This document shows, piece by piece, positions 54,226 through 64,000 of a stretch of DNA of 64,000 nt (positions are counted from its first letter, which is position 1; each line of letters begins with the position of its first letter). The notes below the pieces were generated by a model that was not told the origin of the DNA, did not search any database, and saw nothing but the letters and a program-made list of their open reading frames with translations. Both the position numbers and the translations under genes were made by a program. Source of the stretch: Amyloporia xantha (taxonomy: Eukaryota; Basidiomycota; Agaricomycetes; Polyporales; Adustoporiaceae); assembly GCA_036971615.1 (NCBI GenBank), contig JAYKKR010000031.1, positions 62,001 to 126,000 of the forward strand, written 5' to 3'.

Positions 54226-57200
54226 TCATCTTCTTCTTTGTCCATGGCCACGTTTGGCCACTTTCCTAGGACGAGGATTATCATCTTCCTCTGAATCTTT
54301 CTCCTCGTCCTCCTCATCCTCCTCCTCGAGAGCGGGTAAAGCAGGTGTTCTGCCCCCGGCACCGCGACCGCGACCTCTCGCGCGGCCGGTGGCGCGAACC
54401 GTAGCACGCGCGCGTGCTTGCGCGGGCACGCGCTTCGCAGGACTTGCATTGGATTTCACCTGACCGTCTTGGCTATCTGGCCTTGCATCACCTTTCCCAG
54501 TCCTATCCTGTTTCCGCGTCGTTGCGCGTGTCGCTCGCGGCTGTCCTATCGCATCTGACACGGATCCTCCTGTAGGCGCTTGAAGCATGGCCTGCTTTTC
54601 TTTCTGCGCCTTGGCCCTCGTCCATGCGCCGGGAGCAGGTCGCGAAGGTGACCCATCCTCGTCGGATTTGGTACTGTCCTTGTCGCTTGAACTGGGAGTT
54701 CTATGAACATACATGGATGACGGGCCAGCAGTATTCTCGTGGCTGGCCCCTTGATATCGCGGTCGCGGCTGAGGACGCGCGGGCCGCGCCACGCTTGGCC
54801 CCGCGACAGCTGTACGCCACTCCATTCCTCCCAGCGCAGGCGGTGCAGTTTGGGTGATGGGCTTTATGGTTGCCGCGACAGGCGGCTGGCTCCCAAGACG
54901 GTCTCGCACTTTGTTAAGCAAGGCGAGCCGTGCTTCTCCAGGGCCCTGAGCTGCAGTCCGCTTGGTCGGAACCATGGCATTGGAGTCGGCATTCAGGTGC
55001 CCACCTGCCCCTGGCACCGCTGCTTCTTGAGGGGGTCGCGAAGGGCCCGCCTGCGCGAGGGCCACGCGCGCCCGCTTGTCCTCAATGGCTTTCTCCTTCA
55101 AGGCTTGACGATCCAAATTGATCCGCGCGATGTGGTCGACAGCCTTCTGTTTTGTTTGCTTATCCATCTCTTGCTCTTTCAATGCGCGGGACGCGACCTT
55201 CTTCTGGTGTGCAGCAGCGCGCTCCTTTTTGGCCGCCTCTCGCGCTAATCCCTCCGCCCATGCCCGGTCGTCTTCGGCCTCCCTCTGTAACCTTTCCTTC
55301 TCTTTCATTATAGCCAGTTCCTCCCGCTCTGTCCCGCTCTGGTTGTCCTTTTTATTCGAGGCACGGGCCTCTTGAATCCCTTGCGCGTTGTCCGGATCTA
55401 CACGCGCGAGCTGTTTCTTCGCAACAGGTGGAGGTTTTGCTCGAACGGCAGCCTTGGCCGTCTCTTTCGACTTCTTCATAGCATCTAGCGCCCTCTGTGT
55501 CGCTGCTAGGTGTTCATTGAGCTGTCTCAACTTGGAATCGTCATCGGCATCTTCGAGGCTGCCTTCCCCTTGATCGCGGTCTCCAGGACTGTCGCGCGCG
55601 GAGAAGGACTGTCGCGCGTCCTCGCGACCCAACTTTCCTTCATTGCGAAGGTGCTCGCGCTGTGTGGAGGATCCCGCGGTAGGCTCTTCAGTAGCTCCTG
55701 AATCTGTGAACCTTGCGTCCTGAGATTTGCCACCTTTGTCACCGCTCGAAATGTTAGGTGATGGCGGTTGCACCGTATTGGACCGCGATGATTCTCCACC
55801 AGTGGTGAGCGTGTGTGCCGCAGGCAGGGCAGCTGCCTGCGCCTCCGACTCCCTCATTACGTCACAGAGGAGCCTCAGCATTGGGTCGATTCGATTGACC
55901 ACGTCCATAAAGTCGATCTGTGTGCCGACGACATGTGCAGGAATGCCTGACTGTGCGGCGTCCTCCTCTTCCTCCCACCCAAATTGAACAACCTCAAACT
56001 CGCGCGTGATTAGTCCCGCGATGAGAATGAACTGCTCAATGATCGCGCTGTACCCGGCGCTATCGCGCGGGAGGTTACCTTCTTCATCCAGATAAGGTGC
56101 ATCATCCATCCATTGGAGGATCTCGTCGAGCCCATTCGGATCACTGTGCACATCCGGCGGGAGGTATCTTTCCGTATACTCCCAAGACGTCCAGCCCTGT
56201 TGGCACAGCGCCTGGGGAACAGGTTTAGTGCCGCGCTGCAGATTCAGGGTTAGTCGCGGTATGATATGAGACCGCGCGCCACTCACCATAAAGTTCTGCA
56301 AATTGTGAACCACTTCAAAATAGACCTCGCCCGTTCCAATTGCCATGAGGAACTTGTCTCGACGTGTCCGCAATTTCAAAGCCCAGTTTGTTGGCTTCTC
56401 GCAAATGAGTAGGGGGTCATTCTCATCACCGGAGGCATCGTCGCTCTCGTCTCCAAAGTCGCGATCAACCTCATCGTCTTCAGAGTCATCATCACGACCG
56501 CGTCCGGGGACTGCGCGGGCAGGGCGCTTTCCTCGCGCCTTCTTGCTCGCTTTCCCTTTGTTCTTTTTATGCTTTCGCGCGGGCTTCTTCCGCTCCTCGA
56601 TATAGGCCTCGCTGTATTCGGCCCGCGCCATTATCGCATCGCCGGCATCGTCGCGCTTGACCATATACGCCTTGAACCGGAAGGGAGAGTGGCCGCCGTT
56701 GGTTACTTGTCGGTCGCGCCAGTATTGTAGCAAGCTCCTGAGGGGTCCATCCGTCATGTGCGAGGGATCGCGCAGACCCATCCCGTCCGGCGTCATTTCG
56801 TCTTCGAAATAAAGCGACGGATTCTGCGTGATATGGGTCCACGGCGCGCGGGCTTTTGCGCTGCCGGTCGCGGCCTCTGCCAAAACGTTAGAGACCGCGT
56901 GTGCGAGCGGAAATACGAGCTCACGAAAATGAATGTTCAGGAACTCGCGGAGCATGGCTTTCAAGTCGTCCAGCTTCTCGCGGCCTTCATCTGCCTTTGG
57001 CACTGGAATCAGCGGAAGGCCTTCCGCATCCACGTCCATGGCTTCCCTTATTCGCACCTTCCTCATCGCTGCACTTTGTGACTGATCTGCTACCACTCCA
57101 TCCAGGAACACATTGCGACTGTATAATCCGAATTGGGTTTGTGTGTCTTCATCCCAGTTAGGCATGTCTGTGAATGGGGTGCCCCTTCTAAGTCTTTATT

Positions 57201-57940
57201 GTAATCGTGCCTGCTATGCATGTCAGTATTAAATTGTCGCGCCAAAGTACAACCTCACGTATCCACCAAGATTTCCTCAGGTCCCACTTGAACCGCGGAA
57301 AACGCGACCATTCGTACACCGTAGTCACAATAGATTTGAGTCGTAAATGCTTTGAGGCGCTGCACCAGTTTCCTTTGAATGACTCTATACAACTTTTAGC
57401 TCGACGCGCGCGACCGAAACGGAGAGGCACATACTTCCGCGACGGCAAGCTTGCAGGCCGCTTGGCCTCAGACGGGGCATTCGCCCTCGCGATATATCCA
57501 GCTTGCTCATCTGCGCTGAGTGCCTTCCAAAGCCGAGCTTGCGCGGCTGGCCACGCGCCGATATTCTTGTTGCCTATACCGTCTCCATTCGTGATCTCCT
57601 TCGAAGCCGCCTTAACGAGTTCTCTGTTCTCAAGCCCGAATTGCTCAGGGCCTGATCTTTTCCGCCCCCATCTCATTGGCTTCTTTCGCCCGCTGCCTCG
57701 AGCACCGTTGCGAAACCATGCCGAGAGTTGCTACCCTACTGTCAGCCTTCGTTGCACAGAGAATTGCAGCTAACATACACGTCGTAAGCCACCTTTGTCC
57801 TGCTTTGCAAGAGTCGCATGCTCTCCCTGTAATTTTATCAAGGTCGTGTCGATGATGTTTTTGCGCGCGTTCCTGTCCGCAGGCTTGAAAAGCTCGAGCT
57901 CATCACCTAAAGAGCTGGTGTGGATGCCTTTAAGACTCAT
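54226..57940 (-). CDS. Large basic/coiled-coil KDZ cargo protein, copy B
   Basis: Exon 1 (57940-57779, 54 codons, MSLKGIHTSSLGDELELF) is joined across a 48-nt intron (57778-57731, GTATGT..TAG) to QLSAWFRNGARGSGRKKP. The HMG-box-like segment AQARLWKALSADEQAGYIAR follows. After further splicing the frame PNWDEDTQTQFGLYSRNVFL continues to 54226, with one intron (GTGAGTGGCG..CTGCAG) near 56290 that is also open. The C-terminal half is a long Lys/Glu-rich coiled coil and ends in an RGRGRG-rich and acidic tail (PRPRKVAKRGHGQRRR). A GGGG run near 57176, against GGGGG in copy A, breaks the frame between the two halves. Probably nuclear and chromatin- or DNA-associated; function unknown. Confidence 0.65.
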
Positions 57941-58397
57941 ACTGTTCGTTTTATGGTTTGTCGCGTGAGCAGATGAGTGTTGGAATTTAGTGACAAGTTC
58001 CTGTTGTGGAATTGGACGCGCTTTGCCAGGCGCTCCTCAACTCACGAACCGCGACCAGTCCCAAAGCGGATTGCAGTTTCATGTCGACTGACCGCGACAC
58101 TCACATCCAACTGCGGGGCCTAATATCATTGCGCTATGATTGGTCACCGAATCGCTGAGTTCCGGACATCCGCGCCGGGTCCAATATGAGATCTAAACAG
58201 GGATGTGGTCGTCATGAGGACATACATGCTGGAACCGCGTGGTCCCGATGTCCTAGTTGTTCTGCGAACTTGTATGTTGGGCGGGGACGCTACAAAGCTT
58301 GCGCGCGATATCACGCACTGAAGGAATTTGGGTGAGCGTCGAGAAACAACCGCGACCGGTGTCCTGATGGTCCGCGAGCAGTTTACAGTTAGCAAAC

Positions 58398-59650
58398 ATG
58401 GATTTGACGGACGAGCTTGCGGCTTTCATGCAAGTCATGTTCTGTAGAAGACTGCACCTGCTGAGACACGATGTCGGCGTGGCACCGCCACCTCCTGTGG
58501 CGTTGAATATTAGCACGTATCTCGTCGGCGAATGCAGCGCGATTGCCGACCAACTGGCGCGCGCATTCCTTCATCGTGGTTTCGTAACAATTCTGCTGCG
58601 GAGTGTAAATCTTTGCTCATGTCTGGCCAGTTCGAATCCCTTGGGATGTTGACAGATACTCAGATGCTTTAGGGTTGCAAGCGAACGGCCAGAACGCCAA
58701 GCTGGAAGACGCGTTGAAAGCGAAGTGGGCGCGCATACTTCCAGACAAGGTTATGTGTATTAACCAGCCGTCGATTCTGACCGACGCGCATGACCGCATC
58801 ATCGGTTGGTTCCTTCCCGGTTTATTATCACCGCAACGTCAGGTATTCACTTGGTAGACCTCTTGTGTGGAGACACTGAACTGACACATCGAGGTCAGAG
58901 TGAAATGGACATCGCGACAGGAGTTCTAACTCAGCAGCTCAGGCATAGTGGGCCGCGAGCAAATGCCAAGGGTTGGCGTCAGATGGGAAGTCTTTTCCGC
59001 GACCCAGCCACATGTTCAATACCACCAGGATGTGTGAATATATCCCCGGCATGGTATCAGCAGGGTCATGTAGTGAGTTGATGTCTGCCAGGAGAAAATA
59101 ATGGAATAAACATTACTTGCAGGGGCCTCCGCATGCGCTCAATGCATCCGCGAGTCTGCAAGGCACCAACTTGGTGAGCGGGCGGCAATGGATGGCTGCG
59201 ATCGCGGAGACTTCCGCTATCCTATCTGCGGTCCTTGCAGTAGTTCATCCCGCATTATACGCGGCGGGTCGCGAAACCATGCGTAGATTGATGCAGGACC
59301 CATCCTTGAGGGACAGCATGCAGGGATGGGCGACACCGTTCAACGCGGTCCAGATAATATCCAACCGCGAGACACCGCGCCACCGCGACAGCAACTCGAG
59401 GAAGCCGTGGTATGACCTCCTCGCGACATTCGGCTCCTACCGCGACCTCCATTTCGAGATGGACGGACCTGGACTGACAGTCCATTACCCACCGGGATCT
59501 GTGATTGCGCTATGTGGCAAGGTGCTGCGGCATGCTGTTCCGCCGTGTCAAGGGGATCGCGTATGTTATGCATATTTCATGCGAGACGCTATCCACACCG
59601 CAATGGGAGTGGCTGCACCTCATTGGATGGAAACATCGTACTACAAATAG
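58398..59650 (+). CDS. TET/JBP-family dioxygenase, KDZ copy B
   Basis: Start MDLTDELAAFMQVMFCRRLH, with the same exon layout as copy A. The catalytic exon keeps H-x-D (RHRDSNSRKPWYD), the distal histidine (KVLRHAVPP) and the arginine in DRVCYAYFMR, and the last-exon protein is identical to copy A apart from a Gly-Thr replacement near its start (LQGTNL for LQGANL). Such conservation while neighbouring genes accumulate indels suggests selection or a very recent copy. The expected activity is stepwise oxidation of 5-methylcytosine in DNA. It converges on the transposase, 80 bp apart. Confidence 0.85.
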
Positions 59651-59730
59651 AGTATGAATTGGGCCGTTAGGGGATGACACAGTGCCAATGTAAACTCTTA
59701 CTTCGGGAATAAAACCAGCGTGATACATTA

Positions 59731-62700
59731 CTATTTACATGTCGCACAAAGCGCACTGAGCGCGTCTCCCAAGGAATTGTACATCGCGGCTTGTCGCAGG
59801 GCATAGCACTTGTGGCCCGGGCCAATGTACGGGACGTTTCCGCGCGACCACCATGCATGCGCGCGTTTACGGAAGCTGACTTCTGTCCACCCCATCTCCG
59901 CGACCAGAATGGTGTAGTCCTCTTGCCATCTGTCGCGGCGCGCGCGTGCTCTCAGCCAATTCACTCGGTGCACTGATAGTGAGGTTAGCAAGAGTCATCG
60001 GAATTAAATGTCAGACTTACACTCTGCCATCCAATTTGAGTGTGCACCATCTCCATGCAAGTCTACTGTCCAAATCCAGGAGAGACCAGTGTTGCGGGTT
60101 CCGCGAATGGAATTATCCATGAGTGCTGTGATGGATCTGAGATTTTCGCGGACCAAGCGCTGATACTTCTGCAGTGTCGCGGCACTTGCTCCAAGACCTT
60201 CCATCGCGCGCCGCGCCTGGGTGTATATCCGCGCGTTCTCATTCACTGTTTTGTTCACCACCGCGACATCATCCCAAGAGCGCAACTTCAGACGTTGGCT
60301 CGTCGCGGCTCTCACTCCAGTACGGTAGAGTACAGAGCGGAAGCCAATCGCGAGACGAATCAGGTGGAGCGCGTCATTTGCTTGGCCTTCGCGGAGACGC
60401 AGCTCCTCCTCCGCGACCTCACCGAGATCATGGCGATGCATCACATCGTTGCCTAACTCAGACGGCAGCCAGAGCGCGGCCTCCTCAGGTTCAAATCGCG
60501 CCTCGTTCTCGACTTCACCCATCTCGTCCAGGGGATTTATCTCCTCTTCAAGGTCCACCCACTCTGCACCATCATACGGTGGACGAAGACAATCCGCGTC
60601 TTCATCGTCCAGGCCAGGCAGAAATGTCGATGTCAATGCCTGAAAGGTGTCGATTCGCTTTTGTAGCCTTTGTCTCTTCTCTTCAAGTTGCAGCTGATCT
60701 GCGAGTAATGGATGACGCCCCAACTTCTTCTTCAAGGCACGTATGTTGAGTCTGTTTTGTGAAGCATCAACGTGTTGTCCGGCGTTCAATGCATATGACA
60801 TACTGTGTCTCCTGGATCTTCATTCCATTCGCGAGCCATTGGGCCACTCCTTGACGGCGGCCGGCATTGGTCTCCTCGCGGGTGAGGTCTAATTGGATCG
60901 CGACTTTCCCTGGCGCTGTGAGGAATATTACTAGTGGTCGAGGAAGCAGCAAAACGTGATGGCACTTGCCCTTCTTCAACTGGACGTCATACACATCCAT
61001 CTCTTTCACGTCGCGGTCGCGGTTCCCCATGGCGCGGGTCTCCTGCGCGGTCCAGGATTCAAGCTGCTCATCGCTCGCGGTTGCCTCCATCTGTGCCAGC
61101 ACCTCGGCGCTCTCCTGTCGTCCGGCCGCGGCCTTCTTCCACTTTCGGACAAGTGAGTTCCCTAGGAGTGCACTATAATGTCAGCGCCGCGACACCCTTC
61201 TCGACAAAATACGCACCCATGCCCGTCAACTTCTTCCAGTTGGAGTCGTTCATATGGTCGTCAATGACCTCCTTCCTATGCGCCGTGGACATCCCGCGGG
61301 TGCTTCCTGATATGTTGTTGAGCGGTGCCCATAAGGTTTCAATTACCTCGCCATCTATTTGCCCCGCGCCCTCAATGAAGTTGGGAGAGTATCGAGGGAA
61401 GCAACTATCTTGATGGCCATGAACGTGGAACAGTCCAATGCCGCTCCGTATTGTCAGCCCGGCGGGCATTTTTAGGTATGGATTTCCACTGAATCGGATG
61501 TGCAGTCTCTTGCTGTACTGGCACATAATGTCGTACATTACCAGGAGCGTTTTGATCCCCCCGAGGCTCGCGAGGACGCTGTTCAGCGCATAGTCCATAT
61601 TCATTTGACTGTGAGTTGAATATGATCAGTCGCGGTCGCACAGCCGCCGCGACGGTGCTTACCGTTCGCCTTTCTGAAAATCTACCACAGCATGTGGAAC
61701 AAAGCACCCATGGCGAGCGCAGGCCGCCGCGCCAATCCCTGTAGCCTCCAGATTATGCCGGTCTGCGTTGGCCTGATTGACCGCGCGATGGTCGTGACAA
61801 TCGGACTTCTATACCCATCAGCCGCGCGCGTAATGTGAGCGTATCTCCACCGCGCCAGGGTCTGTGACGGACCTCTTTGAACTCCAAGGCCACCTTTAGG
61901 TGCTCCTTGTATAGTCTTTCGCCTACCATGAACCCTTGGCCATCGCTCAGTGCCACATCGTCGTTCGGGTTTCTCATGCGCAAATGCTCCGCGCTGAAGT
62001 TGCCATCCATGACGACAGAGCGCATGTACTTCCACCTGGACAAAGAGGTGTTTATGCCCCGAATCCGGTTGAGGAACAGAAAACTCACTGCTCTGGGTCC
62101 TCGCGATAGTTATCTGGTATGTTGACACGCGGTTGGGGACAGGTTGGACAGAAGATGGCCAGCCCGCCTGGTGGTATGGGCGCTGTGACTGAATGTCCAT
62201 ATCCGTGCCATTTACGATACTTGAGGTTCCGCCATTGTCGCGAAAGTCGCAGTAGCTCGCGGTAGCGGTCCTATTCAAGAACATCAGCGCGAATGGATGT
62301 GCGAGAGGACAAAGGACCGACCGGCACCCTATCCGGAAATGCATTGTTCGTTACGCGCGTGAGTTTACTATAGTAGCTCATCGCGGAAGTCTTGCACTCT
62401 TTGTTGGTTAGCAGGAAGTCGTCCAGAACTCTGAACGTGAACGCGGTTCTTGGGCGCAATGTACTCCCCGGGTAAAGGCCCATTGCGAGCAGTTGTTTGT
62501 CCGGGCTAGTTGCATTCGGACAAGAGCACCACCCGACTCCGATCTCGTGCACGCCGGTAACATCCACAATAACCACGATTTCCGTCGCGCGCGCGAATGT
62601 AGGTGTAAATACGGGTCGCGGCGCGACAGGGGAATCAGGCCGGTCGCGGACTTCAAGCTCAGGACTCGCGTGCTCGCGCGACTCTGTTTCCGCAGCCTGC

Positions 62701-63305
62701 GCGCATTGCTTGCCCTGATGGCCCAACCAGATACGCACGCCCGCGTCATTCAGCCATGCGGGCGAGAAGAAATCGCCGCTCCACTTTTCGACACGGTGAA
62801 GTGGCATCGTACTGTGCGAGATCTGACAGCACTCTTGACATGTCACGGGGCATCCGTAGCACTCAAGGCAGCGCCAATCACCTTCCGCGGAATGGCATCT
62901 AGTACATTGTCTGTTCAGTGGCGGTGCTTCTCGCTCCAACAGGCAGGCGAGATAAGCCTCGCGGTGGGGAAGCCAGTCTCGCATAAAGTCATTCTGGCCC
63001 TGTGACACATCTCGCCATCAGCAATCCCGCTCGACAACCATTCAAAGCAGTTTTACCTTATGCCGCAGTGGGGGCATTTCAATGGGCGGATCTTCGCGGA
63101 TATCATCCGGTGCCGGCATCGCGGTGTTCGCTCGAGTTGGTGTTTTTCTTGGAGATTTTGAGGGTGATCGGCTAGGAGTTCGCTCCCCTTCGCGATTGTC
63201 CCTGAATACATACTCAACTCCCCGCGTCGTATGCTTCTCGAGTCTTGTACCGTAGCGAACACCGCGCCCTACCGTGATGATTGTCCCGCGAGGTCGCGGT
63301 TTCAT
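59731..63305 (-). CDS. KDZ transposase with Cys-rich N-terminal module, copy B
   Basis: Exons from 63305: a Ser/Pro-rich N-terminus (TPSRSPSKSPRKTP), then a long exon (63008-62271) with the CxC2-like cysteine cluster: CTRCHSAEGDWRCLECYGC, CQECCQISHSTMPLHRVEKW and WLGHQGKQC, followed by NKECKTSAMSYYSKLTRVTN. Next come VVMDGNFSAEHLRMR, a 59-nt intron before KSDCHDHRAVNQAN, then TGIGAAACARHGCFVPHAVV, MYDIMCQYSKRLHIRF, GAGQIDGEVIETLWAPLN and WKKLTGMGAYF. A helical C-terminus (60801-60004) ends in RARARRDRWQEDYTILVAEM. The Asp/Asp/Glu residues in DGNF, YDIMC and DGEVIE are the likely RNase H-fold catalytic triad. The gene appears open throughout, unlike copy A, so B may be the active source. Confidence 0.9.
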
Positions 63306-63563
63306 AGCTGCAATGAACGAGGCAGGACGGATGGCTCAAGCCCCGGTCCATAGTCATTCTGCTCAAGATAAAGCAATCGTTACTGAGACGCGCGGCTTAT
63401 CATGTTTATCACCGCTCTATCCACCGTGCTTCGCGACCTCGCGGTACACACGTGGGTGGGAATAACTTTGGCCACGAGGTGACTAGGTGCGATATGCTAA
63501 ATATTCGACGAAGTGTGTGGAGGCAGCGCCCCAGTTCAATCGCCCTCATCTTTGTTCCCTGCC

Positions 63564-64000
63564 ATGCCGGCCGCAACATCTTCCGCGGCGTCTGCCCAGG
63601 ACATGGAACGCATCGCGATGCGGATGTTCCGCTATCGCACTTGGCGCATCCAGGAAGCACTGCTCAGGTTGAATGAGCGTCTCGACTCTGGGGATCTCCC
63701 GCGCAATGACTTACAGTACATTCGGTGGCGAGAGGCACTCACATTTGAATTTGTGAGTCACCACCATGTGGTTACATGATGACGCTGCTGACCACCTCGT
63801 GCACAGCGAGAAACTCGACAGTGCCTGGGAGAGTTGGTCCTCGCGCGGCGCGGAAAGGCAATCGATTTGCCCCAAGTCATTCAGGCCATGATCGACCAGA
63901 CAATGTTCGGCGTCAAGTGGACGATCGACATCCAGCGCGCTCGCCGCGATCCCTATTGCGCTCCCTATCGCGCCTCCCCCGGAGGACATGGTGACTTCGG
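63564..64000 (+). CDS. S1, small KDZ cargo protein, copy B (partial)
   Basis: The start is as in copy A (MPAATSSAASAQDMER), with the same first intron; the gene is cut by the window end. An extra base near 63931 (ATCCAGCGCG versus ATCCGCGCG) shifts the frame, while the CCCCC run at 63974 is intact, so each copy is broken at a different point. It is divergent from the transposase, with the same upstream block near 63465-63526. Confidence 0.55.

Larger units (their letters stand above)
48194..64000. mobile_element. KDZ transposon copy B (left 15.8 kb, truncated by window end)
   Basis: Identity with copy A starts at GAGCCCGTTCAGTCA (17309 in A) and continues to the last base, in the same orientation and gene order, with an offset of about 31.02 kb in the gene region. 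Differences are scattered substitutions, homopolymer indels, and repeat-number changes. The flank is unlike that of copy A, so these are separate insertions or products of rearrangement rather than an overlap error. Confidence 0.92.

Overview
This is a repeat-dense window from a filamentous fungus, most likely an agaricomycete basidiomycete. The support is short GT-AG introns of about 48-65 nt, Ty3/Gypsy elements of fungal type, and above all KDZ (Kyakuja-Dileera-Zisupton) transposons carrying a TET/JBP dioxygenase gene, a combination known from mushroom genomes. I recognise no ordinary host housekeeping gene, tRNA, rRNA or CRISPR array; nearly everything is mobile DNA or its debris.

Layout: (1) 1-2636 is AT-rich, with a MITE-like element (144-541) and a near-perfect 1.75-kb palindrome (652-2397). 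(2) 2637-14298 is a full-length Gypsy element with almost identical 1050-bp LTRs and a 5-bp target duplication. It encodes gag, pol and an accessory ORF on the minus strand, plus a spliced zinc-cluster gene on the opposite strand. (3) 14299-17308 is an array of regularly spaced perfect hairpins. (4) 17309 to about 40697 is a complete KDZ element (copy A, about 23.4 kb) with imperfect terminal inverted repeats. (5) 40698-48193 is a graveyard: Gypsy gag N-terminus, a Copia fragment split by a smaller TIR transposon, a Copia LTR and a decayed Gypsy gag. (6) 48194 to the window end is a second, direct-orientation KDZ copy (copy B), cut off by the window edge.

The KDZ element carries, left to right: a repeat-exon gene (L1, -), a zinc-cluster/coiled-coil gene (L2, +), a large basic/coiled-coil gene (-), a TET/JBP 5-methylcytosine oxygenase (+), the KDZ transposase with its Cys-rich N-terminal module (-), two tandem small genes (S1 and S2, +), and then paralogues of L2 and L1 in mirror order (R2 -, R1 +). 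The two ends therefore carry the same divergent gene pair in inverted orientation.

The most interesting pattern is that two unrelated elements each encode a Zn2Cys6-like protein with a coiled coil, and each is saturated, in coding and non-coding DNA alike, with its own short CpG-containing motif: AGACCG/CGGTCT in the Gypsy element and TCGCG/CGCGA in the KDZ element. This resembles the sequence-specific anti-silencing systems of plant VANDAL transposons. In the KDZ case an element-borne TET/JBP demethylation enzyme sits beside it. That interpretation is inference.

Reading frames in Gypsy pol and gag and in both KDZ copies are broken by many single-base indels, often in homopolymers. Because the Gypsy LTRs are nearly identical, some of these may be consensus errors in the assembly rather than true decay.
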